A DNA stretch of 64,000 bases. Source: Chamaea fasciata. Lineage: Eukaryota > Chordata > Aves > Passeriformes > Sylviidae. The notes beneath the pieces are model-generated. The model was not told the DNA's origin. It saw nothing but the letters and a program-made list of their open reading frames with translations, and searched no databases. This document shows, piece by piece, positions 26,833 through 39,241 of this stretch (position 1 is its first letter; each line of letters begins with the position of its first letter). The stretch spans positions 87,129,994 through 87,193,993 of the forward strand of contig JARCOQ010000003.1 in NCBI GenBank assembly GCA_029207755.1, written 5' to 3'. A program made the translations under genes and the position numbers.

Positions 26833-29800
26833 TTGATGGCCTCAAATCAAAATCTATGCCTAAAGAAAAAAAAAGCAGAGGAGAATGCATTTTATGACTT
26901 ACAGATTTTTTTGAATTTATTTATAAGGAAAGTGTTTACATTTAAACAAATATTTTTTTTTAAATGACAAAAAATTACTGATTCGTATTTTGATTATTGA
27001 GCACTAAATGCATGAAACTAATTTCTAAATACTGTTTAGTCAGTTCTTTCATAGATGAATATTCTTTTCTAATTGTAGACTCTGCACATTTCACTGGATT
27101 GCATCCTATTTTTCTGTAGTATTTTAAAACCCATCCACAGCAAAAGTTATCCCCAACAAATTTCAATAATTTGTTATTACAGACTCCCATTTATGTCAGA
27201 CTTACTTTCTAGTGTGACCAATATAATTTTGTAGATTTAGTTCAGTGATCATTAACAAAAAATTGAAAAGCCCAAGTCAACCAGCATTCTATAAATAAAC
27301 CCACATTTTGAAATGCAAGAAATATGTCTTGAGTGTACTGAATTGCAGCTCCAAGATAACTATGACTTTATTGGATAAGAGGAACAAAAGGCTTAAGGAT
27401 TTATTTAGTTTTATGAATAAAAACCAAATAGTCAAACCACATCTACTCACTGTGTACTCATGTTTTCAATGTAGTTTGTTGTTTTTTTACTTTGTGATTC
27501 ATTTTTTGGCACAAATTAAACTGGATTTAATTATACATATTTATTAATCATTGTCCTTTTAAAACAATTGAGTTCCTCACTGATTTGTCAAATCTACCAA
27601 TAATATTATATCACTATAACTGTGTCTCTAAATAAAGATATTTCTGAATATATATGTTTTAACAAGGCAAAATGTCATGACCTAAGATGTATGCATCATG
27701 CAGTAAGTTTTTGTGAAACTAATATGATCTTCTCCACAATAAGTGGCCATAGCTCTGTTTTATTAAAATTAATTGTGATTTCCCATAACTGTTGCTTTTC
27801 ATGGAGTGATTTTTTTTCTGGCTGATATGCCTGACTTTCCCTCAACTTTTATAATCTATTTAGGTGTTTAGAGAGGTTCCTATTTCCTGTATCTTCACTG
27901 AGCTTGGGTATGTAGCGTGTATGTATGTGGTGTGTAAACAAACTGATGACCTTGGTGTATGTTACTTAGAAGTGAATAAATATCATATAACTTCGTTATC
28001 CCAGTTATATCACTGAAGATAGGCAGCAAACACATCAAAATGGGTAGGCTTGAGCCTAAGTATATCAACTGCATGTTAGAGAATCATAGATATCAAAATC
28101 ATTATGGAGTATGGGTGCCTTGGTGATTAGGTGGTATTTGTTCAGAGGGTATTTTATCACAGTTTGGATAGAGATCACTTACTTTCCAAAGTCCTGCCCC
28201 CAGTCTAAAAACTTTCATGAGCTCTAGGGTGCAGTGCCTGCTTCCTCTCCATACTCACAGTCTTCCCTGCTTAGATTTGTCTCTGCCATGACCTGCATGT
28301 GAAAGACATGATCACTGCAGCCTTAGGTGTTCCAAGACTGCATGTTGATGTAGAGCATAGGCATGCACTCTTCACTTGATTTGTCCAAAAGAAATCTATT
28401 TCACTGCAGGAATAAAGAGCTTAATAAGTGTTCAGTACCAAAAGCTGCAGTTTCACAGTTTCTTACTGTTATTATTGCCCTTTAAAGCCAGCAGGTAGTC
28501 TTTATTCAATTAATTTCGTAGAATATCACTTAGTAGGCACCATTTTATCAACACATGACAACTAAAGTGTGTTTTGCTTATATCAGTGGGGTTTTTGTTG
28601 CTACTGTTTTATAGAAAGAAAACATAACCAGAACTGTTCCTGAAACCACTTTTATTCAAAACGCAGAATGTCTTTACACACTGTGTTAAGCTATTGTACA
28701 ATACAGAAACTTCTGTGGGTGCCTATTAGCACAAGAAATCATACATGGAGTTCATACTACAGTTCATTCCTGTAGAGAAATGCTCTGCTGTATGAAGAAT
28801 ATTCTTTTTTTCTTTTTTTTTTTTCTTTTTTTTTTTCATTGTGGAGATCATTGCAAACACAGAGAAGTTAGAAATGTAAAGCAAATTTTATATGATTCCT
28901 TTTGAGATCATTTCATCCTAAGTATTTTCCTTTTCTTCAGTGGATATCTTTGCAAAAAGCAATTTTGTAATAGTTTTAAGACAGTACATTGAGTAGACTG
29001 AAGAACTCTAGAGTCTGAAGAAAAAGAAAATATGTACATGCTTAATAGATTTAAATTATATTGTACACTTGTAATTGTATTTAATACCATCTAGGTTTCT
29101 TTTTATAATTATATTAGTGGAGAAAAATTGCTAAATATTTATTTTCCTTTATTTGAACTCTTTCTATTGGTTTTATGAATTCACTAGAGAATAATTTCTT
29201 TGGTTTGCTGCTGGCATCTGTTATTTTTTCTCTTACTTAAGCACGTAGCTTACTGATCAACTTGTGGTAGTTTGTTTGAATGTAAAGCCAGAGTGAACAT
29301 TAGCAGTAATTTGAATTTCCTTTTGGTAATAAGTATGGCTACAAGAGCATATCAATCTATAGTGAAGAGAACTGCATTTCTTCATCATCTTCTTTTATTT
29401 ATTTCTTCCCCCTGGGTTTTCAGCTTTCTCGCAAGCTAATGGGAGATATCAGCTCTGAAATACCTGATAACTTGTCATTAATCACTCTGAAGTTAACATA
29501 TAGTACACCTTTCAGCACTATCTTTTCTTTAACTTTGTCCACATAGTAATGAATCAAGGTTGTGAAAATATAGAATTTTGCCTTTTGAAAGCAATATCAC
29601 TCATCTTTTTATATCAGGGAGCCTGTCATTAAAAAAATATCATTTTAACATCTTTTCAAAAGAACAGAAGACTGGTTGAAGTGTTCAAAAAGTTAGTTGC
29701 ATGTACAACCAGAAAGACCAGCATTCCTGCAAATAAATGCAAATGAAAGGAATTACATTTTTTTTTCTAGAGATGTATGGTGTTAAGAAAAAATAGGTAA

Positions 29801-31269
29801 TTAAAAATTGTAATACATTTGGGTCTTTTACCATACCATTTCAATTTAGAAATGAATGCTTTGTCCATCAATAAGTGCACCAATTATTGGTCTATATATT
29901 CATGATTATACATTTTATTTCTGTACAGTAGTTTATCTCAGGGGTTCTAAATAAAGAATTTTAAATAGTTTGCAAGTTACTTTTAACCCATGGTTAATTT
30001 GGAATCCATCCTCTACACTGATGGTCATGCCTGCAAAACAGACAAAGTTCAATGCAGGGCAGATAATGATTGTTGATTGATTATTTTAGTTTATGTTTCA
30101 AAATAATTCCACTAGTTCTGAACAAGCCATTAATAAGGAAAACTTTTTTCACTCTTCAGGGAGAAAGAGACCCTGCAATTTTGATACATTTCCAAGAGTT
30201 CAGTTCTTGTTTTAATTTTACTTCACAATGAGTTATAAAATAGGAGAGTGTTCTGAGCATGTAAATCCCTTGAAAGCCTTCCAGCAGACTGACCATGATC
30301 ACAAAAAAACAACTGTAACTTTGAACCTAGAGCCCCAAACCCAAACCTATCAGGTGTGCTAACATTCAAAATGTTTCAGTATGTTACCTACCTAGTAAAA
30401 AACCTACAATTTATTTAGTGTTCATAAGTATAAGCCCATAACCATAATTTTATATCTGCAAATTCAAAAATAGATTTCACTGTTTATATATTTGATTGCG
30501 GGACTTCATCAATAACTACAGCACTTCCACATCTCTGCTTAAGAGAATCTCCTAAAATCAGCCTCTCTGCACAAATGCATATACACCTCTCTTCTGGGCA
30601 GAAGACATTAAGAGATATAAGGAGAATATTCTCTTTAAAAAAATCTTCCATGTGTTTATTTATAGAAACAATACTAATTATAAATATATCTCATGTTTAG
30701 AGAGATGTAAAATCAGCAGTAGCTTCTTAGTTTTTGTAGCAAAGTATTCAATATATAAATACTGAACATACATTGAATATATTAAAAATATTCAAATTTT
30801 TAATGATACTATGCAACAGGGCAGTCACAGGCCAGACTGAAGAGAGAGTGGACTATAAATGAGTCAGAGTTACCAACACCAGCAGCATCATTTTAAAATA
30901 AAGAAATTAGTACTATATAATAGTGGCACCCATCCACTAGGGCACTCAAAAAATGTGGGTTACACAAATAATTACTCTTAGTTTTCAATCTCAGTTAATG
31001 TGCCCTTAAAAAAACAAACAAAACAAAACAAAAAAAAAACCCACAAAAATTGTTTCTTCCAGAGTCAAAAACTGAGCAGACATGGGGTAGAAGTCTTAAC
31101 ATGGCAGTGTAGCAAAGAGGAGAAAAAGGCACTGTACAGAAGCTTATGAAAAAGATTATTGGAGAGGAGTAAGTATCAGATAGACATGAGTCAGTGGTGT
31201 TGGAAAGAACTTCCTAGGAGCTAAGATAACTGAAGAGTTAGCCAAGGAATCAAGCCCAGAAACAGGGCA

Positions 31270-31960
31270 TCCAAGTGGAAAGAAGGGAAAGAATTGGAAG
31301 GGTAAATGTGAAAAATCTCATGGGATGAGATAAAGACAGTTCAGTTGGAAAAGAAAAAAGCCATGCATGCTTGAAATGCAAAACCAGGAATTCATTCACT
31401 AGTGACCATCAGGACACAGATGTTCTGCTGTTTTGAGGAGACCAGGGCTCTATCATATGTTACAGTTACTTGGGACAACAAATGAAGTAACTCGAAATGT
31501 ACCCCCACTTCTACCTTCTTCCCCTTAGCTCTTCTTGCTGAGTACAGTGTCATATGGTCTGGGATATCCATTGAGTGGGTTAGGGTCAGCTGACCCCTCT
31601 GTGTCCCCTCCCAGCTTCTCAAGCACTTCCAGCCTCTTCACTGGTGGGGCACTGTGTGAATTATTGAATCATAGAATCATAGGATGGTTTGGGTGGGAAG
31701 AGATTTTAAAGATCATCTAGTTCCAATCCTCCTGCCATGGGCAGGGAAAACCCCCACTAGACCAGGTTGCTCAAAGCCCCATCCATCATTGTCTTGAACA
31801 CTTCCAGGCACAGCCTGAAAAGGCCTTGACACTGTGAGCACTGATTAGCAATAATTATAACCCTGATGTGTTATCAACACTGTTTTCAGCCCAAGTCCTT
31901 AACACAGCCTCATACATACAATTATGAAGAAAAATAACTGTACTCTAGAAAAAAAATAGG
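31270..31960 (-). mobile_element. LTR of the same family as 23540-24113, split by a CR1
   Basis: The left arm (about 31270-31665) shares CTCATGGGATGAGATAAAG, GGAATTCATTCACTAGTGACC and a GTCATATGGTCTGGGATAT-like segment with the 23.5 kb LTR family. The right arm resumes at about 31811 with CCTGAAAAGGCCTTGACAC and runs to about 31960. A CR1 lies between the arms. The outer ends are degraded and approximate. Confidence 0.75.
31666..31810 (-). mobile_element. CR1 LINE 3' end nested in an LTR
   Basis: It begins GAATCATAGAATCATAGGATGG and goes on with CTCCTGCCATGGGCAGGG and AGACCAGGTTGCTCAAAGCC-like text, a clear reversed CR1 3' end. LTR sequence continues on both sides, so this CR1 is younger than the LTR. 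Confidence 0.9.
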
Positions 31961-33250
31961 AATAAAATAAACAGAATATATTTATAATTGCATATAAAGC
32001 AAGGACATGAAGACAGAACACAAGACAAAATTTGAAAATATGTCAGAATGAAGGAAAAAAGATTAAACCTCCCAGCTTTTTGGCTTATTGGATCATGTGG
32101 GCTTTGAAGATGGATGAAACTTTACAAGAGTCTTTATCTTGTAAATCAGTGTTCTGCATAAAATAACAACTGAACATCCATAGCAGAATGAACAAAATCA
32201 AGAAGATACAGTTTTGGATAGCAAGGCAATAGGTTGATGCATAATTTGAAGTGCTTTCTAAAGAGGATACCATAAATTCTTCAGTATATACATGAGATTG
32301 CCTTTTTGTCTTGCCAGTTAGAGGGTAAATACACTACTGATTAGCTGGCTGGCAGTTTCTTGCACCTGTGAGAGACTGTAAAGCTTGTGTAGTGCAGTGA
32401 ATATGTAATTTTTGCCATTAAGAGTAGAAGGTTTCAGTCTGTGTACAGACCCCAGCAGTGCATGGTCTCATACTCTCCTTTACCTGGGCTGAGTTTCATG
32501 ATCACTTCCTCCCCTGCTCCAGCTTCATCTCTTGGGCTGGCTCCTGAGGAGAAGGGCACACTTCCATCCTTCAAGCTTTGCCAGGCAAACAATAGCTCTT
32601 TGTGCCTGAGGGTTAAGGCTTCAGCTGTCAGTCCAGGAAATTGAAGTGGTCTGTGGTTAGAAAAATATATTTAAAATAAAAATAAATCAAGCCACACAAG
32701 CAGCAGCAACAACAACAACAAGTTACACACACAAATAAACTCTAGACTTGAGACAGGAGGAAGAAATGCTTTCTGTAAGCATCAGAGCTGTAATCCAGAA
32801 GTCTGCACCATATTGAGCTCTGAGTTCCCTATGCCATTTTGTTACTTCCTTTAGTTCTTGTTTTATATCCCTATTGCTTTTATCATTTGATATTCCAGTT
32901 CATCCTCAGCCTAAACACCAGTAAAAAGATAACATTAGTTGCTAAATTGCAAGTGAGACAATAAGGAGCATTTAGAAACTTTCTTACGGTTTGGTTCCAT
33001 CTTCAAGAGCAGTGTCTTTGGAGACATAGCTCTAGTTATGTGGCATGAGACACAGTGATACTATCATGTAGCACTTAAATAGCTCAAAAATTCATTTAGC
33101 TAATTTTTGCAGTTTGGAGTTAATTTCTAAAAATTTATGCAATGAAAAATAACACAGCAGATTGAACAGAGGTGGTCTGACTGATAATACTGCATGTTGA
33201 GTAAGGCTGAATTCACTAATTCAGATTGCATTTGTTTTTTTAAGTCTGAG

Positions 33251-33475
33251 TCATAGAATCATAGAATGGTTTGTGTTGGAAGAGACTTCAATGACCATCT
33301 ATTTCCAAGCCCCCTGCCATGGGCAGGGACACAGTTCACTAGATCAGGTTGCTCAAAGCCCAATCCAACCCATCTTAGGATATTTCCAGAGATGGAGCAT
33401 CATGACTGCTCTGGGCAATCATACCAGTGCCTCACCTTCCTCACAGTAAGGAATTTCATCCTAATGCCTCAACTA
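33251..33475 (-). mobile_element. CR1 LINE 3' end fragment
   Basis: It begins TCATAGAATCATAGAATGG and continues with CCCTGCCATGGGCAGGGAC, GATCAGGTTGCTCAAAGCCC and TCACCTTCCTCACAGTAAGG. It is one of the better preserved CR1 copies here. Antisense to EYS. Confidence 0.93.
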
Positions 33476-34879
33476 CTACTCTGAAATACAAGTAGTTTTA
33501 ACATCAGATAGCAACTGTAAGCAAAGTACTTGGGAAGAAACGTTCATTCTCTGGTGCTACAAGAATTTTGGTTTTGTTTTCTATATTTTCAAATATTTAA
33601 TTCTGCTGTTTTTAAAAGGCTTTTGTGACCCTTCAAGTCAAGAATAGGGTACCTAGTACATTTTGTTAGCAGACCAGCCAAAATCCCTTTGTTATAGCTA
33701 TGTTATGCTGAGTGTATTTGTATTTGAATTATATTCTGTGTTAGAATGTAGTATCTGTTTTCATTATGAAGTGGGAAAAATAATGTTAGCAACAGTGTCA
33801 TAAAATACCAGAGCTTTGAATTGGACCTGCCTGCACTTTCACTCTAATATAGAAGGGCTTTGAATTTCCAAAGCCATGTTTTATAAAGCAATAATGAGAT
33901 CAATGATCTTTTAAGGAGACACATTATAACAAAGAAAATTTAAAATAAAAAGCCTTTGTTGCTATCAGTTCTTCAGCTCTTTTGTTAATCCAGTTCCCTG
34001 GTTTGAAATAATTTCTGCACTTTACTTTGTGGGACTATAGGAAAAAATTTCCTTATGTCCTTTCCCGTGGTGCTTTAGCTCCTTGGGTTTTTTTTGTTTC
34101 TCACAAATCTTTTGATTTATGCACACACTTCTTGCCCTGTTGCTCAAAGTTTTGCCTGGATTCCTGCAACCTTGATAGTACTCAGGGGTGGTTTTACCCC
34201 TTTCCTCCACCAGCTTTCTTCTAATCCATACTGCAGTAGACAGTAAAAGTTAAGACAGAAGGCATTTCTTTATGCTGCTCTCTCACATACGTTTCAAAAT
34301 AATTTAACATATACTAACTTACATTGGTATTTTATGTCTAGTAACAAAATGATCTAACCAGTACTTAACCTTCTCAATTGGAACTCTCTTCACCTGTGCT
34401 ACAAACTTCCTTTAAGAATTAAAGTCAAGTTCCTTGCATAATGACATGTCACCAGAAGTTTGTGCTTTGGGAAATATTTCCAGACACAATGTAACAGGAC
34501 TGATAACACCACTGTGGAGTCTACTGATCTTTCTCTCCAAGATAGTGACAAATTACCATTGACAGAGAAAGGATATTAGAATTCATTGCACAGATTTCGC
34601 TACTCTTCAGGATTGGCATAGAAAGATGAACACGTTTAAAATCTCAAAGTAAAGGGTTTAGTACAAGATATTAAGTAATATAAATAAAAACAAATTAACT
34701 TACTCAATATTATGCTTGCAGTTCCACATCACATCCGAATTTACTATTACCATTTACAAATTACCCGTTTCAAGCCCTCAGTATTTCTTGCAGTTTTATA
34801 TTTGCAATGTAACATTTCAGAGTCCTGGCTCAAAATCTTACCCTATGGCAAGGCCCATTATCTCTGCATAAAAGATAGA

Positions 34880-35091
34880 TGTACTTATTTTGGCTGGGGT
34901 GCTCATTTTCTTTATAGTGGCTGGTTTTGGATTTGTGCTGTAAAGGGTGCAGATAACACAGAGGGTTTTTTTTGTTTTTGCTGAGCGGTGCTTGCACAGC
35001 ATCAAGGCCTTTTCTGCTTCTTACACCACCCTACCAGCAAGGAGGCTGGGAGTGCCTAAGGGAGTAAGGAAGGAAAGAGTGGGATATCCCA
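34880..35091 (+). mobile_element. 5' part of an LTR, same family as 23540-24113, sense
   Basis: It begins TGTACTTATTTTGGCTGGGG and includes TTTTGGATTTGTGCTG, GCTTGCACAGCATCAAGGCC and CACCCTACCAGCAAGGAGGC, the forward reading of the LTR found reversed at 23.5 kb. It stops abruptly at about 35091, where CR1-like sequence takes over. Confidence 0.75.
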
Positions 35092-35240
35092 TACTGGAAC
35101 AGATTTCCTAGAGAGGTTACAGTCTTCATCTAATGTGGTTTAGAAGATTAGGATAGATAAAGCCCTGACTAACCTGGCCTGACTTCTTGGTTCATCTTGC
35201 TTTAAGCAGACTAAAGACTTTCTTGTGCCCATGTCCTTAC
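35092..35240 (+). mobile_element. Diverged CR1 fragment, sense
   Basis: CTGGAACAGATTTCCTAGAG, then AACCTGGCCTGACTTCTTGG and CTTGCTTTAAGCAG, follow the order of the CR1 3' region. It lies directly after an interrupted LTR, so it may have inserted into it. Confidence 0.65.
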
Positions 35241-36152
35241 ACTCTATGAAAACTGTGGTGAAATCATCTTAAACTTAGTGTGAATAACAATATTATAGAC
35301 CATTATTATTTTCTAGATAGAAATAAACCCAAAAGTAAAACATATGGCAAATCTGTGCTGTTAAGAGCAATCTACAGTTGCATAATCATTACCCATTTAA
35401 ATTTATTAGTTAGTATATGTATGAATCAACTCCCTTAATAGATAGGTAGGAATACCTCAATTGAAGTTGCTTTTCTTCCAAGATATGAGACTATTTATCC
35501 AAACAATAGTCAGTCACTTCAAAGTATGTTTACCACTTTGGCAAAACACCAAATAGGTCAAAAGACATATTTTTATCAGATGGCATTTGGAGATTGCTAG
35601 AATGGGAATGCTTCTGGAGATTAGTCTTTTGTAAAACTCTTTTATCTGATTAGCTCAAATCCATTAGTTTAGCAAACTTTGAGGTATCCTTCATTGACTG
35701 ACTGCATGTTATGAAACATCAGATGTCTAGAGTTTGGTATCTAACCTGAAATACTTGTTTGGTTTGCCACATTTTGCTAGAAGAACAGCAAACATCCCGT
35801 GAACCATCAGTCCTAGATATGTTTTTTGGAAGGAATGAACCATCTTCTAAAGGCATCCAGTTAAAGCTGTTGGTTCTAGGAGGGGTATAAGTGAATATCT
35901 AGTTTTTGAATTCCTGAGTTAGGTCATATGAGTTCCTTTTTATGTATTAGCACAAATCTCCAAAATGGTGAGACAAAACCGTTTTCTTCAGAATTTTCAG
36001 TTAATACTGAAGGGGTATTCTTCTTAACTCAGCAATTTAATTTTTTTTTTCACTTCCCATGTATTTCATCAGATTTGGGTTTGTTATGTTGCTGCCATTA
36101 TCTTGCTACACATCATTGTGTGTGTCATTATGTATTGACATTTAAAGGCAGG

Positions 36153-36826
36153 TGTTCTTGGCTTAGAGCAAATTTGGGAGGAAACCTCCGAATGGGGTTC
36201 CTCTGGAGAGCAAAGCCAAACAGCCCCTCCCCTCCCAGCCAGTCTGGGAAAAGAACTTCCTCAGAGAAAAGTGGAAAAAAACTATTTATTTAACAAACAA
36301 ACTGCCCACAAGCATAAGGAATGAATAATATGAAACAATAAAACCTCTCGCTGCTCTGAAGAGAGATGGCAAAACTGAGAGTCCTTGCCAGGAGTCAGCT
36401 CAGCTCCCTCAGTCTCTTATCAATCCCAGTCCCTTTGGGGCTGGAAAATGCCAAGGTCCAGGCCTGGTGGGCCGCGGGCGCAAGATCCCAGTCCTCCTCT
36501 GTGTTTTTTCAGTCCAGAGCAGATTTAAACAGTCCCAAGAAAAAGGAAAAAAAAAACAGTCCAGGAAGCTTCTTTGCCTCAGCTAACTAGACTAACTAAA
36601 AGGAAAAAAGAAAACCTCTCTCTGGCTGCTGTCCATGCATCCGATGAACACACACAGTCCCAAGGAAGAAGAGAAGATACAGGGTAGTGAACACTTTTTT
36701 TCCAAAACAAATTGCACGCTTCTTCTTTCCCTGCTTCACTCTCAGAACCATTCTTAAAGGTACAGAACACATAGTACACAAAGAACGGACAACTGGGGAT
36801 ACAAGCAGCATAGTCACCCTAGGACA
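36153..36826 (-). mobile_element. Solo LTR, 674 bp
   Basis: On the minus strand it begins TGTCCTAGGGTGACTATG (at 36826) and ends CCAAGAACA (at 36153). Inside, reversed, are GAGGAAACCTCCGAATGGGG and TGGTGGGCCGCGGGCGCAAG, which I recall from a passerine LTR family. The flanks are GCAGG (36148-36152) and GCGGG (36827-36831), a possible 5-bp duplication with one transition. There is no internal region. Confidence 0.8.
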
Positions 36827-38638
36827 GCGGGGCTCTGGAGAAAATTCTGTAAGTATAAGGCCAAACAATTACAGTATAATTGAAATCTTAAGATTTATCT
36901 GTGCAGAAAATATTTCAATAAGACGACTTGTAAACTTTTTATATAAGCACGCTTCTTAATTTCCAGCCCTATTCTGGATGCTGTGCTCACCTTTACCCTG
37001 CTCCTTTTACTGCCATTGGCAGCAGGGGTGTGTTCTGGTGGGTGTTCCTGTGAGCATCTGTGGTCCTTCACTAGGAGGAATATGACATTTGTGCTGATGA
37101 TTTTACCTTTCTTGCTCTAGGATCTACTCAGGATCATATTCATATGTTTGCTAACATCCTTATATACCTTTCTTTTTCTTCATTGGGCTGTAGTTCCAAA
37201 TTACACCTGAATTTGCAATCTATGGTGGGGTTTATTGATGTTAGATATTGTTTTTTTGTTGACCCTAAGACCAGTTTTTTCCACCTCCAGGTCTGCATTT
37301 CTTTGACTGTATACAGCTGTGGGGTCTCCAGGGCCTAGACTGTGCCTTGCTTCTAGATATTCCATGCCTGTACTGCAATTTACTGAATGCTCTGTCTGCA
37401 ATTTTCAAGGCCTCTTTTACCATACCTGGCCTCCATTCCTTTAAATTATATCTCAATGTTAGAGCCATAAACCCATGTCGATAGCACCAGCTTTTGAAAA
37501 TGACTAATCTTTTTATGAGAGTCTCTCAGACTCTACTCTTCTTTCAACATTAGTGCTTTGGCATTTATTCCAGCTCTGAGTACGTTGTACCTCTACAGTG
37601 CTTCCAAAATTGGCAGGTGCTTGCAGTACTCAGCCCAATATGCAGGGGTTTGAACACAGCCAGTTTGTCCCATTAAATAATGCTGATGGATGTCAGGAAA
37701 TGGAAATGTACCCAAATGGAAATATACCCAAGGTCACTGGAGACTAAAAGTTACAGTTATGAGAAATTTTAAGTGTTCAAAGGTTGTTTTTTTTGCAAAC
37801 CAACATTTTATAATACTCTGTTGGTTCTCAGAGTCTAATAATGTTACAGGCTGAACAATAAGCAGACCTTTTAATTTTTGTCACAATTCTGATAGAATGT
37901 ACAGATGTACAAAAATTAGTTAATTCTAATTAATATTTATTTGGTTTGTTTTTTGGTTGTTTTGTTTTTTTTTTCTTCCATAAGTACTCCTGGGGATTTT
38001 TTTTTCTTCTCAAGAATAATTATTTACAATAAATTAATACATAACCTAGAATATAAATCTGGATTATGAGATGATGTGATGTGGTCACTTGACAACATAC
38101 AACACATTTTCTCCACCTGACCAGCCTACATTTTGGATAGCAACCCAACTGAACCCTCTTGAAACATTTTGACAATCAATTTGCTTAACATTTTGTTGCT
38201 AGGAAAAAAAAAATTCAGCAATATCAAGATACTCAAGATAGAACATCAATAATATACTCAAGATAGAACATCAACAACCTCTTTTCCTCACAAACAACAT
38301 ACAGGTTATAAACTGCATTTATTTAAACAGCTATCCTCAGCATTTTTTTTTCTCTCCCTCCTAGGATACAGAAGGTATCAAAACACCTCTATTGATAACT
38401 ACTCAGCCCATCCTACTACTTCTGTGTTACTGTGATGTGTCACTATAATCTTGAGATTCAAGCCTTCTTTAGGTCTCATTTTCTATATCACCTGGCATGT
38501 CCTGCTTCTTTTCAGTATACTCAATCCCTGTGCTGTTTCAGACTTCCCCTTATTTAGCACACATCCCTAGACTTTGCAGTTGCCCAAGGGCACACCTTCC
38601 CAGAATATATTCCTATCATTCACATATCTTCTCAACCC

Positions 38639-39160
38639 TGTCCTGGGTTGAAGTATATTCTATCACCATCTTCCTGAGCTGTTGAAACCATGTGAGGCAG
38701 TGCTCCCTGCCTCCTCCACTCTGGATTGTCTTCTGTTAATGGGCCCATCAGCACCTTTGCCACACAACGCACAGATAACCCCCTCCCGGACTATCTCCTG
38801 TTAATGGGCCCATCAGGCCTTATCACATGACTCACCATCCCATTGTGAGATGCTCCACCCAGAGGGAGGAACCAAGTATTTCAGCCTGTGTATAAGCTGA
38901 GACTCTGAACACCAGAGGGGTGCTTACCCACTGGATTCCCAGAGGACCCGAGCTACCAGACCTTTTCACAGGATCACTGCTTCAGGAAGACCACCTCATC
39001 TGGACTGCTTCCATCACTCCGCTCAGGTGGTAGTCTGACTCTGTCAGTGGTCTTTTGTATTATTGCATCTATTTTATTTTACTTTCTTTCCTTTTTTTTT
39101 CCTGTTAAATTGTATCTCTGACTTGGAGCCTCTCAATTGTTTTGCCTTAAAACCACTGCA
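38639..39160 (+). repeat. 5' LTR of the provirus (522 bp)
   Basis: It begins TGTCCTGGGTTGAAG and ends AACCACTGCA. A TATAAG promoter element lies at 38891. U3 has two imperfect copies, 65 bp apart, of a segment around the palindrome TGGGCCCA (38733 and 38798). I see no clear AATAAA signal. Confidence 0.95.
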
Positions 39161-39164
39161 TTTT

Positions 39165-39182
39165 TGGTGCTCAACGTGGGGC
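39165..39182 (+). promoter_or_regulatory. Primer binding site, tRNA-Lys-like
   Basis: TGGTGCTCAACGTGGGGC lies 4 bases after the LTR end. It differs by two C-to-T changes from the tRNA-Lys-1,2 primer site that I recall for spumaviruses and some betaretroviruses. Confidence 0.75.
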
Positions 39183-39241
39183 ACAAGGCACTGAGAAAAG
39201 TCAGAATTACAATTTTGTATTGAAAAAGACACCTGTTCGCT

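Noticed and set aside
28080..28400. AATCATAGATATCAAAATCATT resembling a CR1 tail
   Set aside because: The following sequence does not continue in CR1 order, so the match may be chance.
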